This document shows positions 18,056-26,532 of a stretch of DNA of 64,000 nt, one piece after another. The notes under the pieces are model-generated. The model was given only the letters and a program-made list of their open reading frames with translations. It did no database searches and was not told the DNA's origin. Source of the stretch: Brucella intermedia LMG 3301 (GTDB taxonomy: Bacteria; Pseudomonadota; Alphaproteobacteria; Rhizobiales; Rhizobiaceae); assembly GCF_000182645.1 (NCBI RefSeq), contig NZ_ACQA01000002.1, positions 1,731,001-1,795,000 of the forward strand, written 5' to 3'. Each line of letters opens with the position of its first letter. Position 1 is the stretch's first letter. Both the position numbers and the translations under genes were made by a program.

Positions 18056-18396
18056 CTAACTCTTGATGGTGATGCGCTTCACCTGCGACTGCGCCTCTTC
18101 GCTATTCGGCAAGCTACCGGTCAGAACGCCATTATTGAATCGCGCATCCACTTGGTCGTCCTTGTCCTCCGTCCCGGAGCGCTTTCGAGCTTCAACGTCA
18201 GCACGCCCTGGTTGAGCAGGACCTCAATGTCCTTTTCTTCGAGACCCGGCACCTCAGCTGTCACCTTGATTTCCTCTTGCCGCCGGAGATATCCGCGCTC
18301 GGCCAGCCGCCGAAAGCGGATGCGCCCTTGAAGGAAGGGAATTTGGAACCGAAGCCATGGAAGATGTGGTCGAATAGCTTATGGACTGGAAATTGG
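18056..18396 (-). pseudogene. Hsp20 small heat-shock protein, multiply frameshifted
   Basis: On the minus strand three frames each encode part of an IbpA-like Hsp20. The first reads FDHIFHGFGSKFPSF and SADISGGK; the second EEIKVTAEVPGLEEKDIEV and LLNQGVLTLKLES; the third TEDKDDQVDARFNNGVLT and SEEAQSQVKRITIKS, to a stop at 18056. At least two frameshifts plus missing sequence (the alpha-crystallin core is shortened) make it non-functional. Identification is firm because the alpha-crystallin end motif is clear. Confidence 0.8.
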
Positions 18397-18414
18397 TGCC
18401 GGGGGCTGTGTGCT

Positions 18415-18515
18415 AGAGCGGTTCCCGTTCTAACAGAATCGCCGGAACCGCTCTAACTATTTATTTTATCGCATTTCCAGCAAAATCGTTTCACACTTTT
18501 GCTGGAAATGCTCTA
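18415..18515. repeat. dispersed palindromic repeat (Bru-RS-like)
   Basis: Two adjacent hairpins: AGAGCGGTTCC (18415-18425) with its exact complement GGAACCGCTCT (18444-18454), then ATTTCCAGCAAAA with TTTTGCTGGAAAT a few bases apart. The element ends with a GCTCTAA copy. Partial relatives lie near 38773 and 54624 in this window. Palindromic repeats of about 100 bp are known in Brucella and Ochrobactrum; naming this one as that family is inference. Confidence 0.6.
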
Positions 18516-18770
18516 AAAGCAGGAGGCTATGATCTGGGGGCAAACTGATCAACGCGAACGCCGATAGTTTGCTTGTCGGGGTTCGGGTTTACGGTCGTGC
18601 AGATGGCTGTCTGTAAAAGCAGACACACCACTCAACTATCCGACAGGAATGTCGAACATTTTTGCTGGCTGCGAACTTGGTGATAGAGTTGGGAATTGGG
18701 TGATATAGCAGTCTTCCTTCCAAAGGTTATTCATAATTGCCTTTCGCGTCTTTAACCTAGTCACCGAGGA
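18516..18770. other. intergenic, no gene recognised
   Basis: About 255 bases between the palindromic repeat and the 3' end of the minus-strand AraC regulator. No convincing reading frame, RNA gene or terminator was seen. Confidence 0.4.
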
Positions 18771-19577
18771 TTAAAGATCCCAGTTCTTGAGATATTTGGC
18801 CGGCGTCGTGCCGAGCGCTTTCTTGAACATAGTGATGAACGCGGACACAGATTCATATCCAAGATCGCCAGAAACCTGCTGCACCGTCGCCCCGGCTGCA
18901 AGGCTTCGCAGTGCGATGATCAACTGCAACTGCTGTCGCCAACGACCGAAACTCAAGCCGGTTTTGTGTTGAACCAGACGAGCGAGCGAATTCTCGCTCA
19001 TCGCCATTCGCGTGGCCCATTGCGCTATCGTGCTACGGTCGGAAGGATCGTCGACCAGGGCTCTCGCGATCCGCCCAAGCCGAGGTTCATCCGGCAGTGG
19101 CAGATGCAGATCCTGTACTGGCATACGCGACAGAGCCGATAGAAGCAACGTGGTGATAAGTTCCGTATTGGCCATCGCGACGGGAGACTGGTCAGCCATC
19201 TCGATGATAAGTTCCCTGACAAGCGGAGACAGGGAAAGCGTGCAGCATCGGTTCGGGAGTTCGGCAGCGCCTGGCTCAATGAACAAGAAGAATAATCGAG
19301 CATTGGCAGTCGCCACATTGCTGTGCAGCATACCCCCTGGAACCCAGATGCCACAATGAGGAGGCACCATCCACATTCCGCTCGGAACGCGACAAGTCAC
19401 TCCACCGCGCAAAGCCATAACGAGCTGGCCTTTGCAATGGCGATGTTCAGGGGCTTCGCGTTCATTTTGCGACACATCAATCCTCACAGCACTCACCCGT
19501 GCCGGAGATTTGTCAAGATCATGATCGTCCCGAGCCCAGGAAAGGGAAAGCGGAGGTTGGTTGGATTTCGCTATCAT
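18771..19577 (-). CDS. AraC-family regulator with cupin sensor domain
   Basis: A 268-residue regulator. The N-terminal cupin-like domain (residues about 25-110) contains EHRHCKGQLVMALRGGVTC and VPPHCGIWVPGGMLHS, the pattern of AraC_binding sensors of small aromatic or hydrophobic ligands. The C-terminal DNA-binding part has STIAQWATRMAMSENSLARL and VQQVSGDLGYESVSAFITMF, with the end ALGTTPAKYL. It is transcribed divergently from the FUSC efflux operon starting at 19978, so it probably controls that pump. The ligand is unknown. Confidence 0.87.
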   Translation of the reverse strand: MIAKSNQPPLSLSWARDDHDLDKSPARVSAVRIDVSQNEREAPEHRHCKGQLVMALRGGVTCRVPSGMWMVPPHCGIWVPGGMLHSNVATANARLFFLFIEPGAAELPNRCCTLSLSPLVRELIIEMADQSPVAMANTELITTLLLSALSRMPVQDLHLPLPDEPRLGRIARALVDDPSDRSTIAQWATRMAMSENSLARLVQHKTGLSFGRWRQQLQLIIALRSLAAGATVQQVSGDLGYESVSAFITMFKKALGTTPAKYLKNWDL

Positions 19578-19977
19578 CTGGGAGAATAACTAAATTCCCC
19601 GATCTCATTTGTCGATAGGCTTTCGAATGGACACGACGTTCGGAGACTACAATGGCATTTCAACCAAACGATCCTCAATATAACCGCCCCTCATCAATCG
19701 AAGTCTCATTCCAGCCATCGCGGATCGGGGCAGCTCTAAGTCGCCTCCTCCCTGTACTGAGGAGAGTGAGCTCCTCCCTTTCCAGGTGCCGGGTCTTGCT
19801 GACTTCTCCGACAATAAATACGCCGGCCATTGCATGTGTAGACCCTGCGGAATCTTACTTCCACGCCTGCGTTGCCGCGTCGCCTTTTTTCTATGTTTCT
19901 CCTGCGCTTTACGGCCTCATCGGCACCATTGACGAGCGAGGCTTTTCGGGAAGGAATTTCCAGCCAGGAGATGAGGT
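19578..19977. other. divergent regulatory region, possible small frame
   Basis: About 400 bases between the AraC gene and the efflux operon. A plus-strand frame of 109 codons (19652-19981) overlaps the GTG start of the FUSC gene by four bases, which would be coupled spacing, but its sequence shows no motif and low protein-like character, so it is not called as a gene. Promoters of both divergent units should lie here. Confidence 0.4.
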
Positions 19978-22020
19978 GTGAACGCTCGGCCGGTTGTTAC
20001 CACCGCGGCAGTCGTCTTTTCATTGAAGACATTCCTCGCGGCAATGCTTGCCTATTTCATCGCCATCAGTTTCGATCTTCCTCGACCGTTCTGGGCGGTG
20101 GCGACCGTATACATCGTCGCTCATCCGCTTTCGGGCGCGACCTCATCGAAGTCGGTCTATCGATTGTTCGGAACACTCATCGGCGGCGGTGTAACGATCG
20201 CAATGGTTCCAAACCTGGTGAACGAACCGATGATGCTTTCAGCAGCTATCATTGCATGGGTATCGGCATGCACTTTCGTCAGTCTTCTTGACCGCACACC
20301 GCGTAGCTATGTTCCATTGCTGGCCGGATATACGGTGCTTCTTGCAGGATTGCCGTTGGTCACGGCGCCGGCGAACACATTCGACACGGTTGTGTCCCGC
20401 ATTGAGGAAATCGGTCTTGCAATTATATGTGCGTCAATCATCAGTCATGTCGTGTTTCCGGCTCATCTGGGTACCGTTCTCGTCAATCGGATCGACGGAT
20501 GGATCGCCAGGGCGTGGCCGCTCCTGACAGCAACAGCGGTCGGAGAATATGGCGAAACCCGGAACAGAATAGAACGACAGTGTTTGGCTGCGGACGCGGC
20601 AGACTTGCGGTCATTTACAATCCATCTTCAATATGATGGTTCCAGATATCGGTTTGGGATATCGTTGGTGCGATCCCTGCAGCACCGCATGGTTGCTCTC
20701 CTCCCGCTCTTGTCAGAATTGGAGGATTTACGACGATCACTGGTCAAGCTTGATACGCCCGGTTCGAACGAGGCTTTGTCGTTGATTGCGGTTGTCGGCT
20801 CGGCGATCGGCTCCCAATCAAAGCCCCTCCCAAGAAGCTTCCAGACACAAATTGACGCGCTGGGCCCTTCTGATGCGGCCCTTTCTTGGGAAAAGCTCCT
20901 TCTGGCCAATGCCGCTCGAAACCTCCGGGATACTCTTCGGATCAACGACGACTGCGCCACCCTTCGTGAAGCCTTAGAAGAGGAGAACACGGCGAGAGCG
21001 GCGCGCCGCCTCGCTGCTCCCAACCAGCCCCCGGCCCAGCATCATGACGTCGGCATGGCTTTGTTATCAGCGCTGGCAGTTGCGATTTGCCTCGCGTCCA
21101 CGTCGTCATTCTGGATCGCGAGCGGTTGGTCTGAGGGAATGACACTCACCCAGATATCAGGTGTTCTTTGTTGCCTCCTCGCGATGATGGACGATCCAGT
21201 CCCTGCCATGCGCAAGTTTGTTGTCGTGACAATCGGGGCGTTCGTCGCGGCGTTCGTCTACGGCTTCGCGGTTCTTCCGATGATCGATGGTTTCGTGCCG
21301 CTCGCCGCCGCTCTCGGGCTGTTTCTGATTCCGGCCGGGATATGTCTCGCTTTGCCCTCCCTGGCAGTCGTCGGGATGGGGTTGTGTATAAACTTTCCTC
21401 TTCTTCTGATGCTCCAGTCACACCAGAGCAATGACTTCGTCATGTTCGCGAACACAGGAATCGCGACCATTCTTGCGATGATCTGGACGATTGTGGTCTG
21501 CAGGCTTTTCCGATCGGTCAGGGCGGAGACCAACGCCAGAAGGCTTTTTTCCGTTGCACAGAAGCATGTCGCGAAAATCGCTGCTGGAAGACATACCGAC
21601 AGCCACGTCACGCACCATCGCCTCATCGATGTTGCCGGCCTCTTCGCTTCCCGAGCTGCAAAACTTCCATCGACTTCCGATGCCGCAAATGCCGATCTTA
21701 CACGCGATCTGCGAACGGGATTTCATATGATGGCGATGCGAAGACTTGCCGATGAAGCGTCCAGCTCTATCCGCTGTAAAGCGGAAGCAGTCTTCGAGGC
21801 GCTGGAAGAGGTGTACGACCCTCGGTCGGGTCGCCGTCGGGGATCTTTGGAAAATGTCCTCACGACTTTGGATGATCTTGTTGTTTCCCCTTCGGGCAAG
21901 GTCCCATCGATTGTGGAAAGGGAGCTTTTGGTGAGCGCGGCCGCTCTTCGAGTTTGCCTCTCCCCGGACGCTGATCCGCCGGTTTTAACAACGCGACCTG
22001 CAAGGGGGATCGTCGCGTGA
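19978..22020 (+). CDS. FUSC-family efflux protein (AaeB-like)
   Basis: A 680-residue inner-membrane protein with two hydrophobic blocks of five to six helices (residues about 10-150 and 360-500) separated by a long cytosolic region, the FUSC (fusaric acid resistance/aromatic acid exporter) layout. The first helix pair includes DLPRPFWAVATVYIVAHPLS, a family hallmark. The GTG start at 19978 is preceded by AGGAGATGAG. It forms an operon with a DUF1656 protein and an HlyD adaptor, the same order as aaeXAB-type pumps. Likely exports aromatic or weak-acid toxicants; the substrate is inferred. Confidence 0.87.
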   Translation: MNARPVVTTAAVVFSLKTFLAAMLAYFIAISFDLPRPFWAVATVYIVAHPLSGATSSKSVYRLFGTLIGGGVTIAMVPNLVNEPMMLSAAIIAWVSACTFVSLLDRTPRSYVPLLAGYTVLLAGLPLVTAPANTFDTVVSRIEEIGLAIICASIISHVVFPAHLGTVLVNRIDGWIARAWPLLTATAVGEYGETRNRIERQCLAADAADLRSFTIHLQYDGSRYRFGISLVRSLQHRMVALLPLLSELEDLRRSLVKLDTPGSNEALSLIAVVGSAIGSQSKPLPRSFQTQIDALGPSDAALSWEKLLLANAARNLRDTLRINDDCATLREALEEENTARAARRLAAPNQPPAQHHDVGMALLSALAVAICLASTSSFWIASGWSEGMTLTQISGVLCCLLAMMDDPVPAMRKFVVVTIGAFVAAFVYGFAVLPMIDGFVPLAAALGLFLIPAGICLALPSLAVVGMGLCINFPLLLMLQSHQSNDFVMFANTGIATILAMIWTIVVCRLFRSVRAETNARRLFSVAQKHVAKIAAGRHTDSHVTHHRLIDVAGLFASRAAKLPSTSDAANADLTRDLRTGFHMMAMRRLADEASSSIRCKAEAVFEALEEVYDPRSGRRRGSLENVLTTLDDLVVSPSGKVPSIVERELLVSAAALRVCLSPDADPPVLTTRPARGIVA

Positions 22021-22226
22021 CCGGGCAGTTTGATCTCTACGGAGTCTTCATGCCGTGGTTTGCGGTGGTGGCCCTTCTCGCGTACGGCGTATTCCGCGTT
22101 CTCGCTCCCGTTCTCGGCAAAATCGGATTTTATAGACTGGTATGGCATCGTCCGCTTTTCAATCTAGCATTCTACGTCACGCTCCTCGGAGGGTTGTCCG
22201 CCGTTTTAAACTGGCTTCAAAGATGA
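22017..22226 (+). CDS. DUF1656 small membrane protein (AaeX-like)
   Basis: 69 residues with two transmembrane helices (MPWFAVVALLAYGVFRVLA and FNLAFYVTLLGGLSAVL) and the N-terminal DLYGVFMP signature of DUF1656. It overlaps the FUSC gene at its start and the HlyD gene at its stop by four bases each, so all three are translationally coupled. Such proteins accompany FUSC pumps, but their exact role is not known. Confidence 0.85.
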   Translation: MTGQFDLYGVFMPWFAVVALLAYGVFRVLAPVLGKIGFYRLVWHRPLFNLAFYVTLLGGLSAVLNWLQR

Positions 22227-23101
22227 AATACATTACCATTATTTCAGGGCGTGTCCTTTTGACACTTTCCATGGTTGGCTGCGCGGCGGTACTGAGCTGG
22301 CACCTATGGACCTTCTACATGGAGGCGCCGTGGACGCGCGACGCTCACATCCGTGCTGATATTGTGCAACTTGCGCCGGATGTCTCTGGACCCGTTGCCG
22401 AGATTTTGGTGCCCGACAACGCCTGGGTGGAGAAAGGAGCGCCGCTGTTCCGCATAGAAACAGATCGTTTCAAGCTTGCTCTCCGCGAAGCGGAAGCCCG
22501 GATACAGAGCATGAAGGCCGCCGTGCAGCTGGCGAGGGCAGATTTCGAACGATATCAACTGCTCGCCTCGAAAGGAGCAGCCAGCCTAAAGCAGCGGCAG
22601 CAGGCGGAGAGCCAGATGCATCAGGCAGACGCAGCATATCAAGCGGCGCTTGCGGCGAGGGATCTGGCCGCACTCAACCTTGAGCGCACAACCGTGAAGG
22701 CACCGGCATCAGGGGCGATCACCAATTTCTCCTTGCGCAAAGGGAATTATGTTTCTGCGGGAAGTGCGATCGGTGTTCTTGTTGAAAGAGAATCCATCTA
22801 TGTCGCAGGATATTTCGAAGAGACGAAGCTTCCTAGAATCCACATCAATGATGTGGTGAGGATCGATATTATGGGTGAGCGGGAACCGCTAGTCGGGCAT
22901 GTCGCAAGCATCGCCGCCGGTATAGAGGATCGGGAGCGAAGCGACTCTGTCGGCTCTTTCGCAAGTGTGGCTCCTACATTTTCCTGGATCCGTCTGGCCC
23001 AGAGGATTCCGGTACGGATCGAGATCGATGACATCCCGGATGCGGTCCGGCTCATTGCGGGCCGCACCGCAACCGTCACGATTGAACCGGCGCGCGAATA
23101 A
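22223..23101 (+). CDS. HlyD-family periplasmic adaptor (AaeA-like)
   Basis: 292 residues from the ATG at 22223, overlapping the DUF1656 stop. It has one N-terminal membrane anchor (RVLLTLSMVGCAAVLSWHLW), the EAPWTRDAHIRADIVQLAPDVSG hallmark of the first lipoyl half-motif, a coiled-coil hairpin (about residues 85-155), the second lipoyl half TTVKAPASGAITNFSLRKGN, and a beta-barrel domain with SIYVAGYFEETKL. It links the inner-membrane FUSC pump to the periplasm or an outer-membrane channel encoded elsewhere. Confidence 0.88.
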   Translation: MKYITIISGRVLLTLSMVGCAAVLSWHLWTFYMEAPWTRDAHIRADIVQLAPDVSGPVAEILVPDNAWVEKGAPLFRIETDRFKLALREAEARIQSMKAAVQLARADFERYQLLASKGAASLKQRQQAESQMHQADAAYQAALAARDLAALNLERTTVKAPASGAITNFSLRKGNYVSAGSAIGVLVERESIYVAGYFEETKLPRIHINDVVRIDIMGEREPLVGHVASIAAGIEDRERSDSVGSFASVAPTFSWIRLAQRIPVRIEIDDIPDAVRLIAGRTATVTIEPARE

Positions 23102-23281
23102 TATGCGAACTTATCTGGCTCCGCAAAGGCATTCGATCGATAGTAGTATTCTGTCGCAAGAGATCAAAAAAAACCGCGACTGTCGATTGTCATCTTGTAC
23201 TGATCCAGGCGAATAAAAAGAATGCCTTCAATGGGACCACAAAAGCTGCAGGCCAGTAGCGCGTCCTCATCTCAGTCGGCC
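23102..23281. other. intergenic, no gene recognised
   Basis: About 180 bases following the efflux operon. No terminator with a strong stem and no coding motif seen. Confidence 0.35.
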
Positions 23282-23560
23282 CGTTAGGTACAAAAGCTCT
23301 TTCAGGCCGAGAATACGACATTCTCCCGATACGTTTGAACGTCGATTAGATATGTCAAGAGGGCGCGTTATGAACTCGGCTAAGTGTCTAGTCAGCTCAA
23401 TCGCTTATGAGGCTGGCTTTGGCGATCTTTCTTATTTTAACCCTGCATTTCGCCAACGTTCTGGCACAACCTCATCGGGGATGCGAAACGCTGCGAACCA
23501 GACGAGTGGCCGGTTTAAAAGTTCAAATCCGGCTTCGTCAAAAACCGGTCAGTGTCACTG
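23282..23560 (+). pseudogene. AraC-family regulator, C-terminal relic
   Basis: Fragments of an AraC DNA-binding domain in two frames: LFQAENTTFSRYV, then after a one-base shift ERRLDMSRGRVMNSA and LVSSIAYEAGFGDLSYFNPA with FRQRSGTT. The upstream part has a stop codon in place of the tyrosine expected just before VQKLF. The sensor domain is absent. It is a dead relic, unrelated in sequence detail to the two intact AraC genes of this window. Confidence 0.7.
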
Positions 23561-23785
23561 AACCGAACCACATCGGGATACGGGAGGCGGCCATCACCAT
23601 TAAGAGGGCCGAAGGGGAGCCGCGAAACGGGTTGCTCGGAGGAACGTAGAGACCATCCGCCGCGTCATCACGGTGGTGGCTGCGTTAGAGCGATCATACT
23701 TTCTCGTAGCCACCTCTCTATTTCAAAGCATCCGGAGTTTGATGGACGCGTCTAGGTTCGGCGGAGTCACAAAGATCTGCCTTAC
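23561..23785. other. intergenic, no gene recognised
   Basis: About 225 bases between the AraC relic and the 3' end of the LLM operon on the other strand. No clear coding or structural signal. Confidence 0.35.
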
Positions 23786-25138
23786 CTAAGTTTGATTTGT
23801 ATTTCTGTCGCTGGCTGTTGGGGCTCTCAGCCCAAGGTTTTCCCGCAATGTCGGGCCATCATAATTGCTGCGGGCAATCCCGCGGCGGCGCAACTCCGGC
23901 AGAACCAGCTTGGCAAAATCTTCAAGACCGGTTGGAAAGATCGGTGGCATGACATTAAATCCATCTGCGCCGTAGGTTTCAAAACGCTCTTCGAGTGCGT
24001 CGGCCACGTCTGTTGCCGTGCCTACGATTTGCAGATGACCACGAGCGCCTGCAACCCGCAGATATAGTTCGCGGATGGTCAGGTTTTCGCGCCGCGCCAG
24101 TTCAAACAGGAGCTCCTGTCTGCTTTTGCTGCCTTGGGTTTCTGGTAATTCGGGCACGGGGCCGTCTAGATCAAATTGGGAGAGGTCCGGACCAGACCAG
24201 CCTGAAGAAAGAATATTGAGCCCCACTGATGGGTGAATGAGATTCTGCAATTCGTCAAATTTATCTTGGGCTTCTTGCCGGGTGCGGCCAACGACCGGAA
24301 AAATGCCTGGCATGATTTTGATGTCGTCGGCATCACGGCCATAGTGCGCTGCACGTTGTTTGACGTCCTTATAGAAGGCGGCGGCTTCCTCAACTGTCTG
24401 CTGTGCTGTGAAAACGACATCCGCACTTTTCGCTGCCAGTTCCTTTCCAGCCGCTGACGAACCGGCCTGCACCGTCACGGGATGTCCTTGCGGGGAACGT
24501 GGCACATTTAACGGCCCCTGAACCGAGAAGTACTTTCCCTTGTGATTGAGCACGTGCCGCTTGCTAGGGTCGAAGAAACGCGCCTCTTCCTTATCATAGA
24601 GGAAGGCGTCCTCTTCCCAGCTGTCCCAAAGACCCTTGACGACATCTGCCAATTCTTCCGCCCGCTCATAACGGTCGGCATGTTCATAATGCCGGTCGAG
24701 ATTGAAATTGCGCGCCTCAAAGTCGCTCGCGGAAGTCACAAGGTTATAGCCCGCACGTCCACCGCTTAAATGATCAAGTGACGCAAATTTTCGTGCGATG
24801 TGAAAAGGCTCATTGAAGCTCGATGAGGCGGTTGCAACTAAACCGATATGGCTAGTGACAGCCGAGAGCGCGGACAAAAGCGTGAGGGGCTCGAACTGTG
24901 CTACATAGCTATGCGCGGTGCGGCTCAGAATTTCGAGATTGTCGCCGCGAGTTCCCGCACCATCAGCAAGAAACAGCAGATCGAATTTGGCTGCTTCTGC
25001 CAGCGAGGCAACGTTGCGGTAATAGTCGAAATTGATGCCAGCATTTGCGACAGCGTTCGGGTGTCGCCATGCCGCAATATGGTGGCCGACAGGATAGACG
25101 AACAAACCAAAACGCAGAAAACCCTCACGCTTTGCCAT
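23786..25138 (-). CDS. NtaA/DmoA-type flavin-dependent monooxygenase (LLM A)
   Basis: 450 residues from the ATG at 25138, preceded by GGAGCG; the frame is open further upstream but overlaps the previous gene. It is a bacterial-luciferase-like TIM-barrel enzyme using reduced FMN supplied by a separate reductase. Family blocks: FDLLFLADGAGT, LTLLSALSAVTSHIGLV, HIARKFASLDHLSGGRAGYN with LVTSASDFEARNF, HKGKYFSVQGPLNVPRSPQG, and QAGSSAAGKELAAKSADVVF. The NtaA/SnaA/DmoA branch attacks C-N or C-S bonds of small organics. It is the last gene of the minus-strand operon that starts at 34422. The substrate is unproven; an organosulfur compound is inferred from context. Confidence 0.88.
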   Translation of the reverse strand: MAKREGFLRFGLFVYPVGHHIAAWRHPNAVANAGINFDYYRNVASLAEAAKFDLLFLADGAGTRGDNLEILSRTAHSYVAQFEPLTLLSALSAVTSHIGLVATASSSFNEPFHIARKFASLDHLSGGRAGYNLVTSASDFEARNFNLDRHYEHADRYERAEELADVVKGLWDSWEEDAFLYDKEEARFFDPSKRHVLNHKGKYFSVQGPLNVPRSPQGHPVTVQAGSSAAGKELAAKSADVVFTAQQTVEEAAAFYKDVKQRAAHYGRDADDIKIMPGIFPVVGRTRQEAQDKFDELQNLIHPSVGLNILSSGWSGPDLSQFDLDGPVPELPETQGSKSRQELLFELARRENLTIRELYLRVAGARGHLQIVGTATDVADALEERFETYGADGFNVMPPIFPTGLEDFAKLVLPELRRRGIARSNYDGPTLRENLGLRAPTASDRNTNQT

Positions 25139-25139
25139 T

Positions 25140-26459
25140 TCAAGCGCTCCGGGCCTGAGATGGTGTGGTAACAGATAAGGGCGGCAGTTCCAGGTTGGTG
25201 CGGAAATCTGCTCCGATGTAATCTGTATCAATCAGCGACCGGCGGCGAAGCTCCGGGATCAGACCATTTAGAAGCAGATCTTCCTGATCGGGGTTACCAA
25301 TACCGTGCAGCGTGAGAACGTCAACAGCACCTGTATTGAAACGTTCTTCAATAGCATCGACGAGTTGCTCTGGCGTACCTGCAATCGACCAGTGGCCGGT
25401 TTCCTGCGCCTCAATGATCAACCGGCGCAAGGTGAGGCCTTCACGCGCATAACGACGGAACACCTCGACACGGCCCCGGCGACGGTTAATGCTGGTGATT
25501 TCCGGCAACAGGTTTTCTGGCAGCGGCTTGTCAAGCGGCAGATCGCTCAGATCTATATGCCCGCCGAGCATATCAGCAAGCTTGATCCGTCCCTGATCAT
25601 AGTCGATTGCCTCGTGCTTGTCTTTCAGGCGTCGGGCCACATCCGCTTCAGAAGAGCCAATCAGCGAATGAAGCGAGTTCATGATGAATGGCAGATTATT
25701 CCCACGGCCAAACTGTGTCGCGCGGCGGCGCAGCTCGGTGGCAAATGCCACTGCATCTTCAAGCTTCGGCTGTGACGTATAGACGACCTCGGCATAGCGC
25801 GCGCCAACCGTGATACCGGCATCGGATTGACCAGCCTGAAACTGAACCGGACGACCCTGCGGCAGAGGTGGCACATTCAGGGGGCCTTCGACGCTGAAAT
25901 GCTTGCCGTGATAGTTGATAGGGTGAAATTTTTTCGGGTGGACAGAGATATTACCTGACGCCTTGCGGGTGATTGCATCGCGTTCATTCGCATCATAGAG
26001 GGCGTTGACGATCTCAATAAATTCTGCAGCCCGTTCATAGCGTTCTTCCGGACTTGGCAGGTCGCCGCCGAAATTTTCTTCGCCGACCGAAGAGGTCACG
26101 GCATTCCAGCCTGTTCTGCCACCGCTCAAATGGTCCAGCGTTCCGATCTGGCGTGCAAGATTGTAAGGATGCAGAAACGTCGTTGAGACGGTCGCAATAA
26201 GCCCGATATGCGATGTGGCATGGGCCAGCGCTGCAAGAGCGATAACCGGGTCTTGTGTGCCGGTTGTGCCTGCAAGACCCGCCGGATCAAGTTGCAGAAG
26301 GTCGGCTGTAAAAAGGCCGGTGATTTTCTCGGCTTCAGCCTTCTTTGCCAGCTCAATTGCGCGTTTGAACCCAAAGGTCTTGTCCTGATCATTGTCCGCG
26401 CAAACAACGTTGCTGGCTCCAAACAGGGTTTTCAAGCGGCGGGTACGTGTTCTGGTCAT
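25140..26459 (-). CDS. NtaA/DmoA-type flavin-dependent monooxygenase (LLM B)
   Basis: 439 residues, LLM fold. Visible blocks: ITGLFTADLLQLDPAG, ALAALAHATSHIGLIATVST, LARQIGTLDHLSGGRTGWN with AVTSSVGEENFG, YHGKHFSVEGPLNVPPLPQG and QAGQSDAGITVGARYAEVVY. The ATG at 26459 has a good GAGGAG ribosome site. It ends one base before the next LLM start, so the two are co-translated. It resembles its neighbours but is clearly diverged, suggesting a different substrate from the same compound class. Confidence 0.88.
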   Translation of the reverse strand: MTRTRTRRLKTLFGASNVVCADNDQDKTFGFKRAIELAKKAEAEKITGLFTADLLQLDPAGLAGTTGTQDPVIALAALAHATSHIGLIATVSTTFLHPYNLARQIGTLDHLSGGRTGWNAVTSSVGEENFGGDLPSPEERYERAAEFIEIVNALYDANERDAITRKASGNISVHPKKFHPINYHGKHFSVEGPLNVPPLPQGRPVQFQAGQSDAGITVGARYAEVVYTSQPKLEDAVAFATELRRRATQFGRGNNLPFIMNSLHSLIGSSEADVARRLKDKHEAIDYDQGRIKLADMLGGHIDLSDLPLDKPLPENLLPEITSINRRRGRVEVFRRYAREGLTLRRLIIEAQETGHWSIAGTPEQLVDAIEERFNTGAVDVLTLHGIGNPDQEDLLLNGLIPELRRRSLIDTDYIGADFRTNLELPPLSVTTPSQARSA

Positions 26460-26476
26460 TGTGATCTCCTCAAGAA

Positions 26477-26519
26477 GCGCATCCCGAAAAGTGAGAAACG
26501 GTTTTCGGACAAGATGCGC
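26477..26519. repeat. extragenic palindrome within operon
   Basis: GCGCATC (26477-26483) pairs with GATGCGC (26513-26519), and CCGAAAA with TTTTCGG inside, giving a nearly complete stem of about 43 bp. This GCGCATCCCGAAAA-type palindrome is common in Rhizobiales genomes. It lies between the fused ATPase gene and LLM B, where it could stabilise upstream mRNA or reduce downstream expression. Confidence 0.65.
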
Positions 26520-26532
26520 GTTAAATAATAAT

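Noticed and set aside
19652..19981. 109-codon frame overlapping the start of the FUSC gene
   Set aside because: Although the 4-base overlap looks coupled, the sequence shows no domain or hydrophobic pattern and the AraC-efflux promoter must lie inside it.
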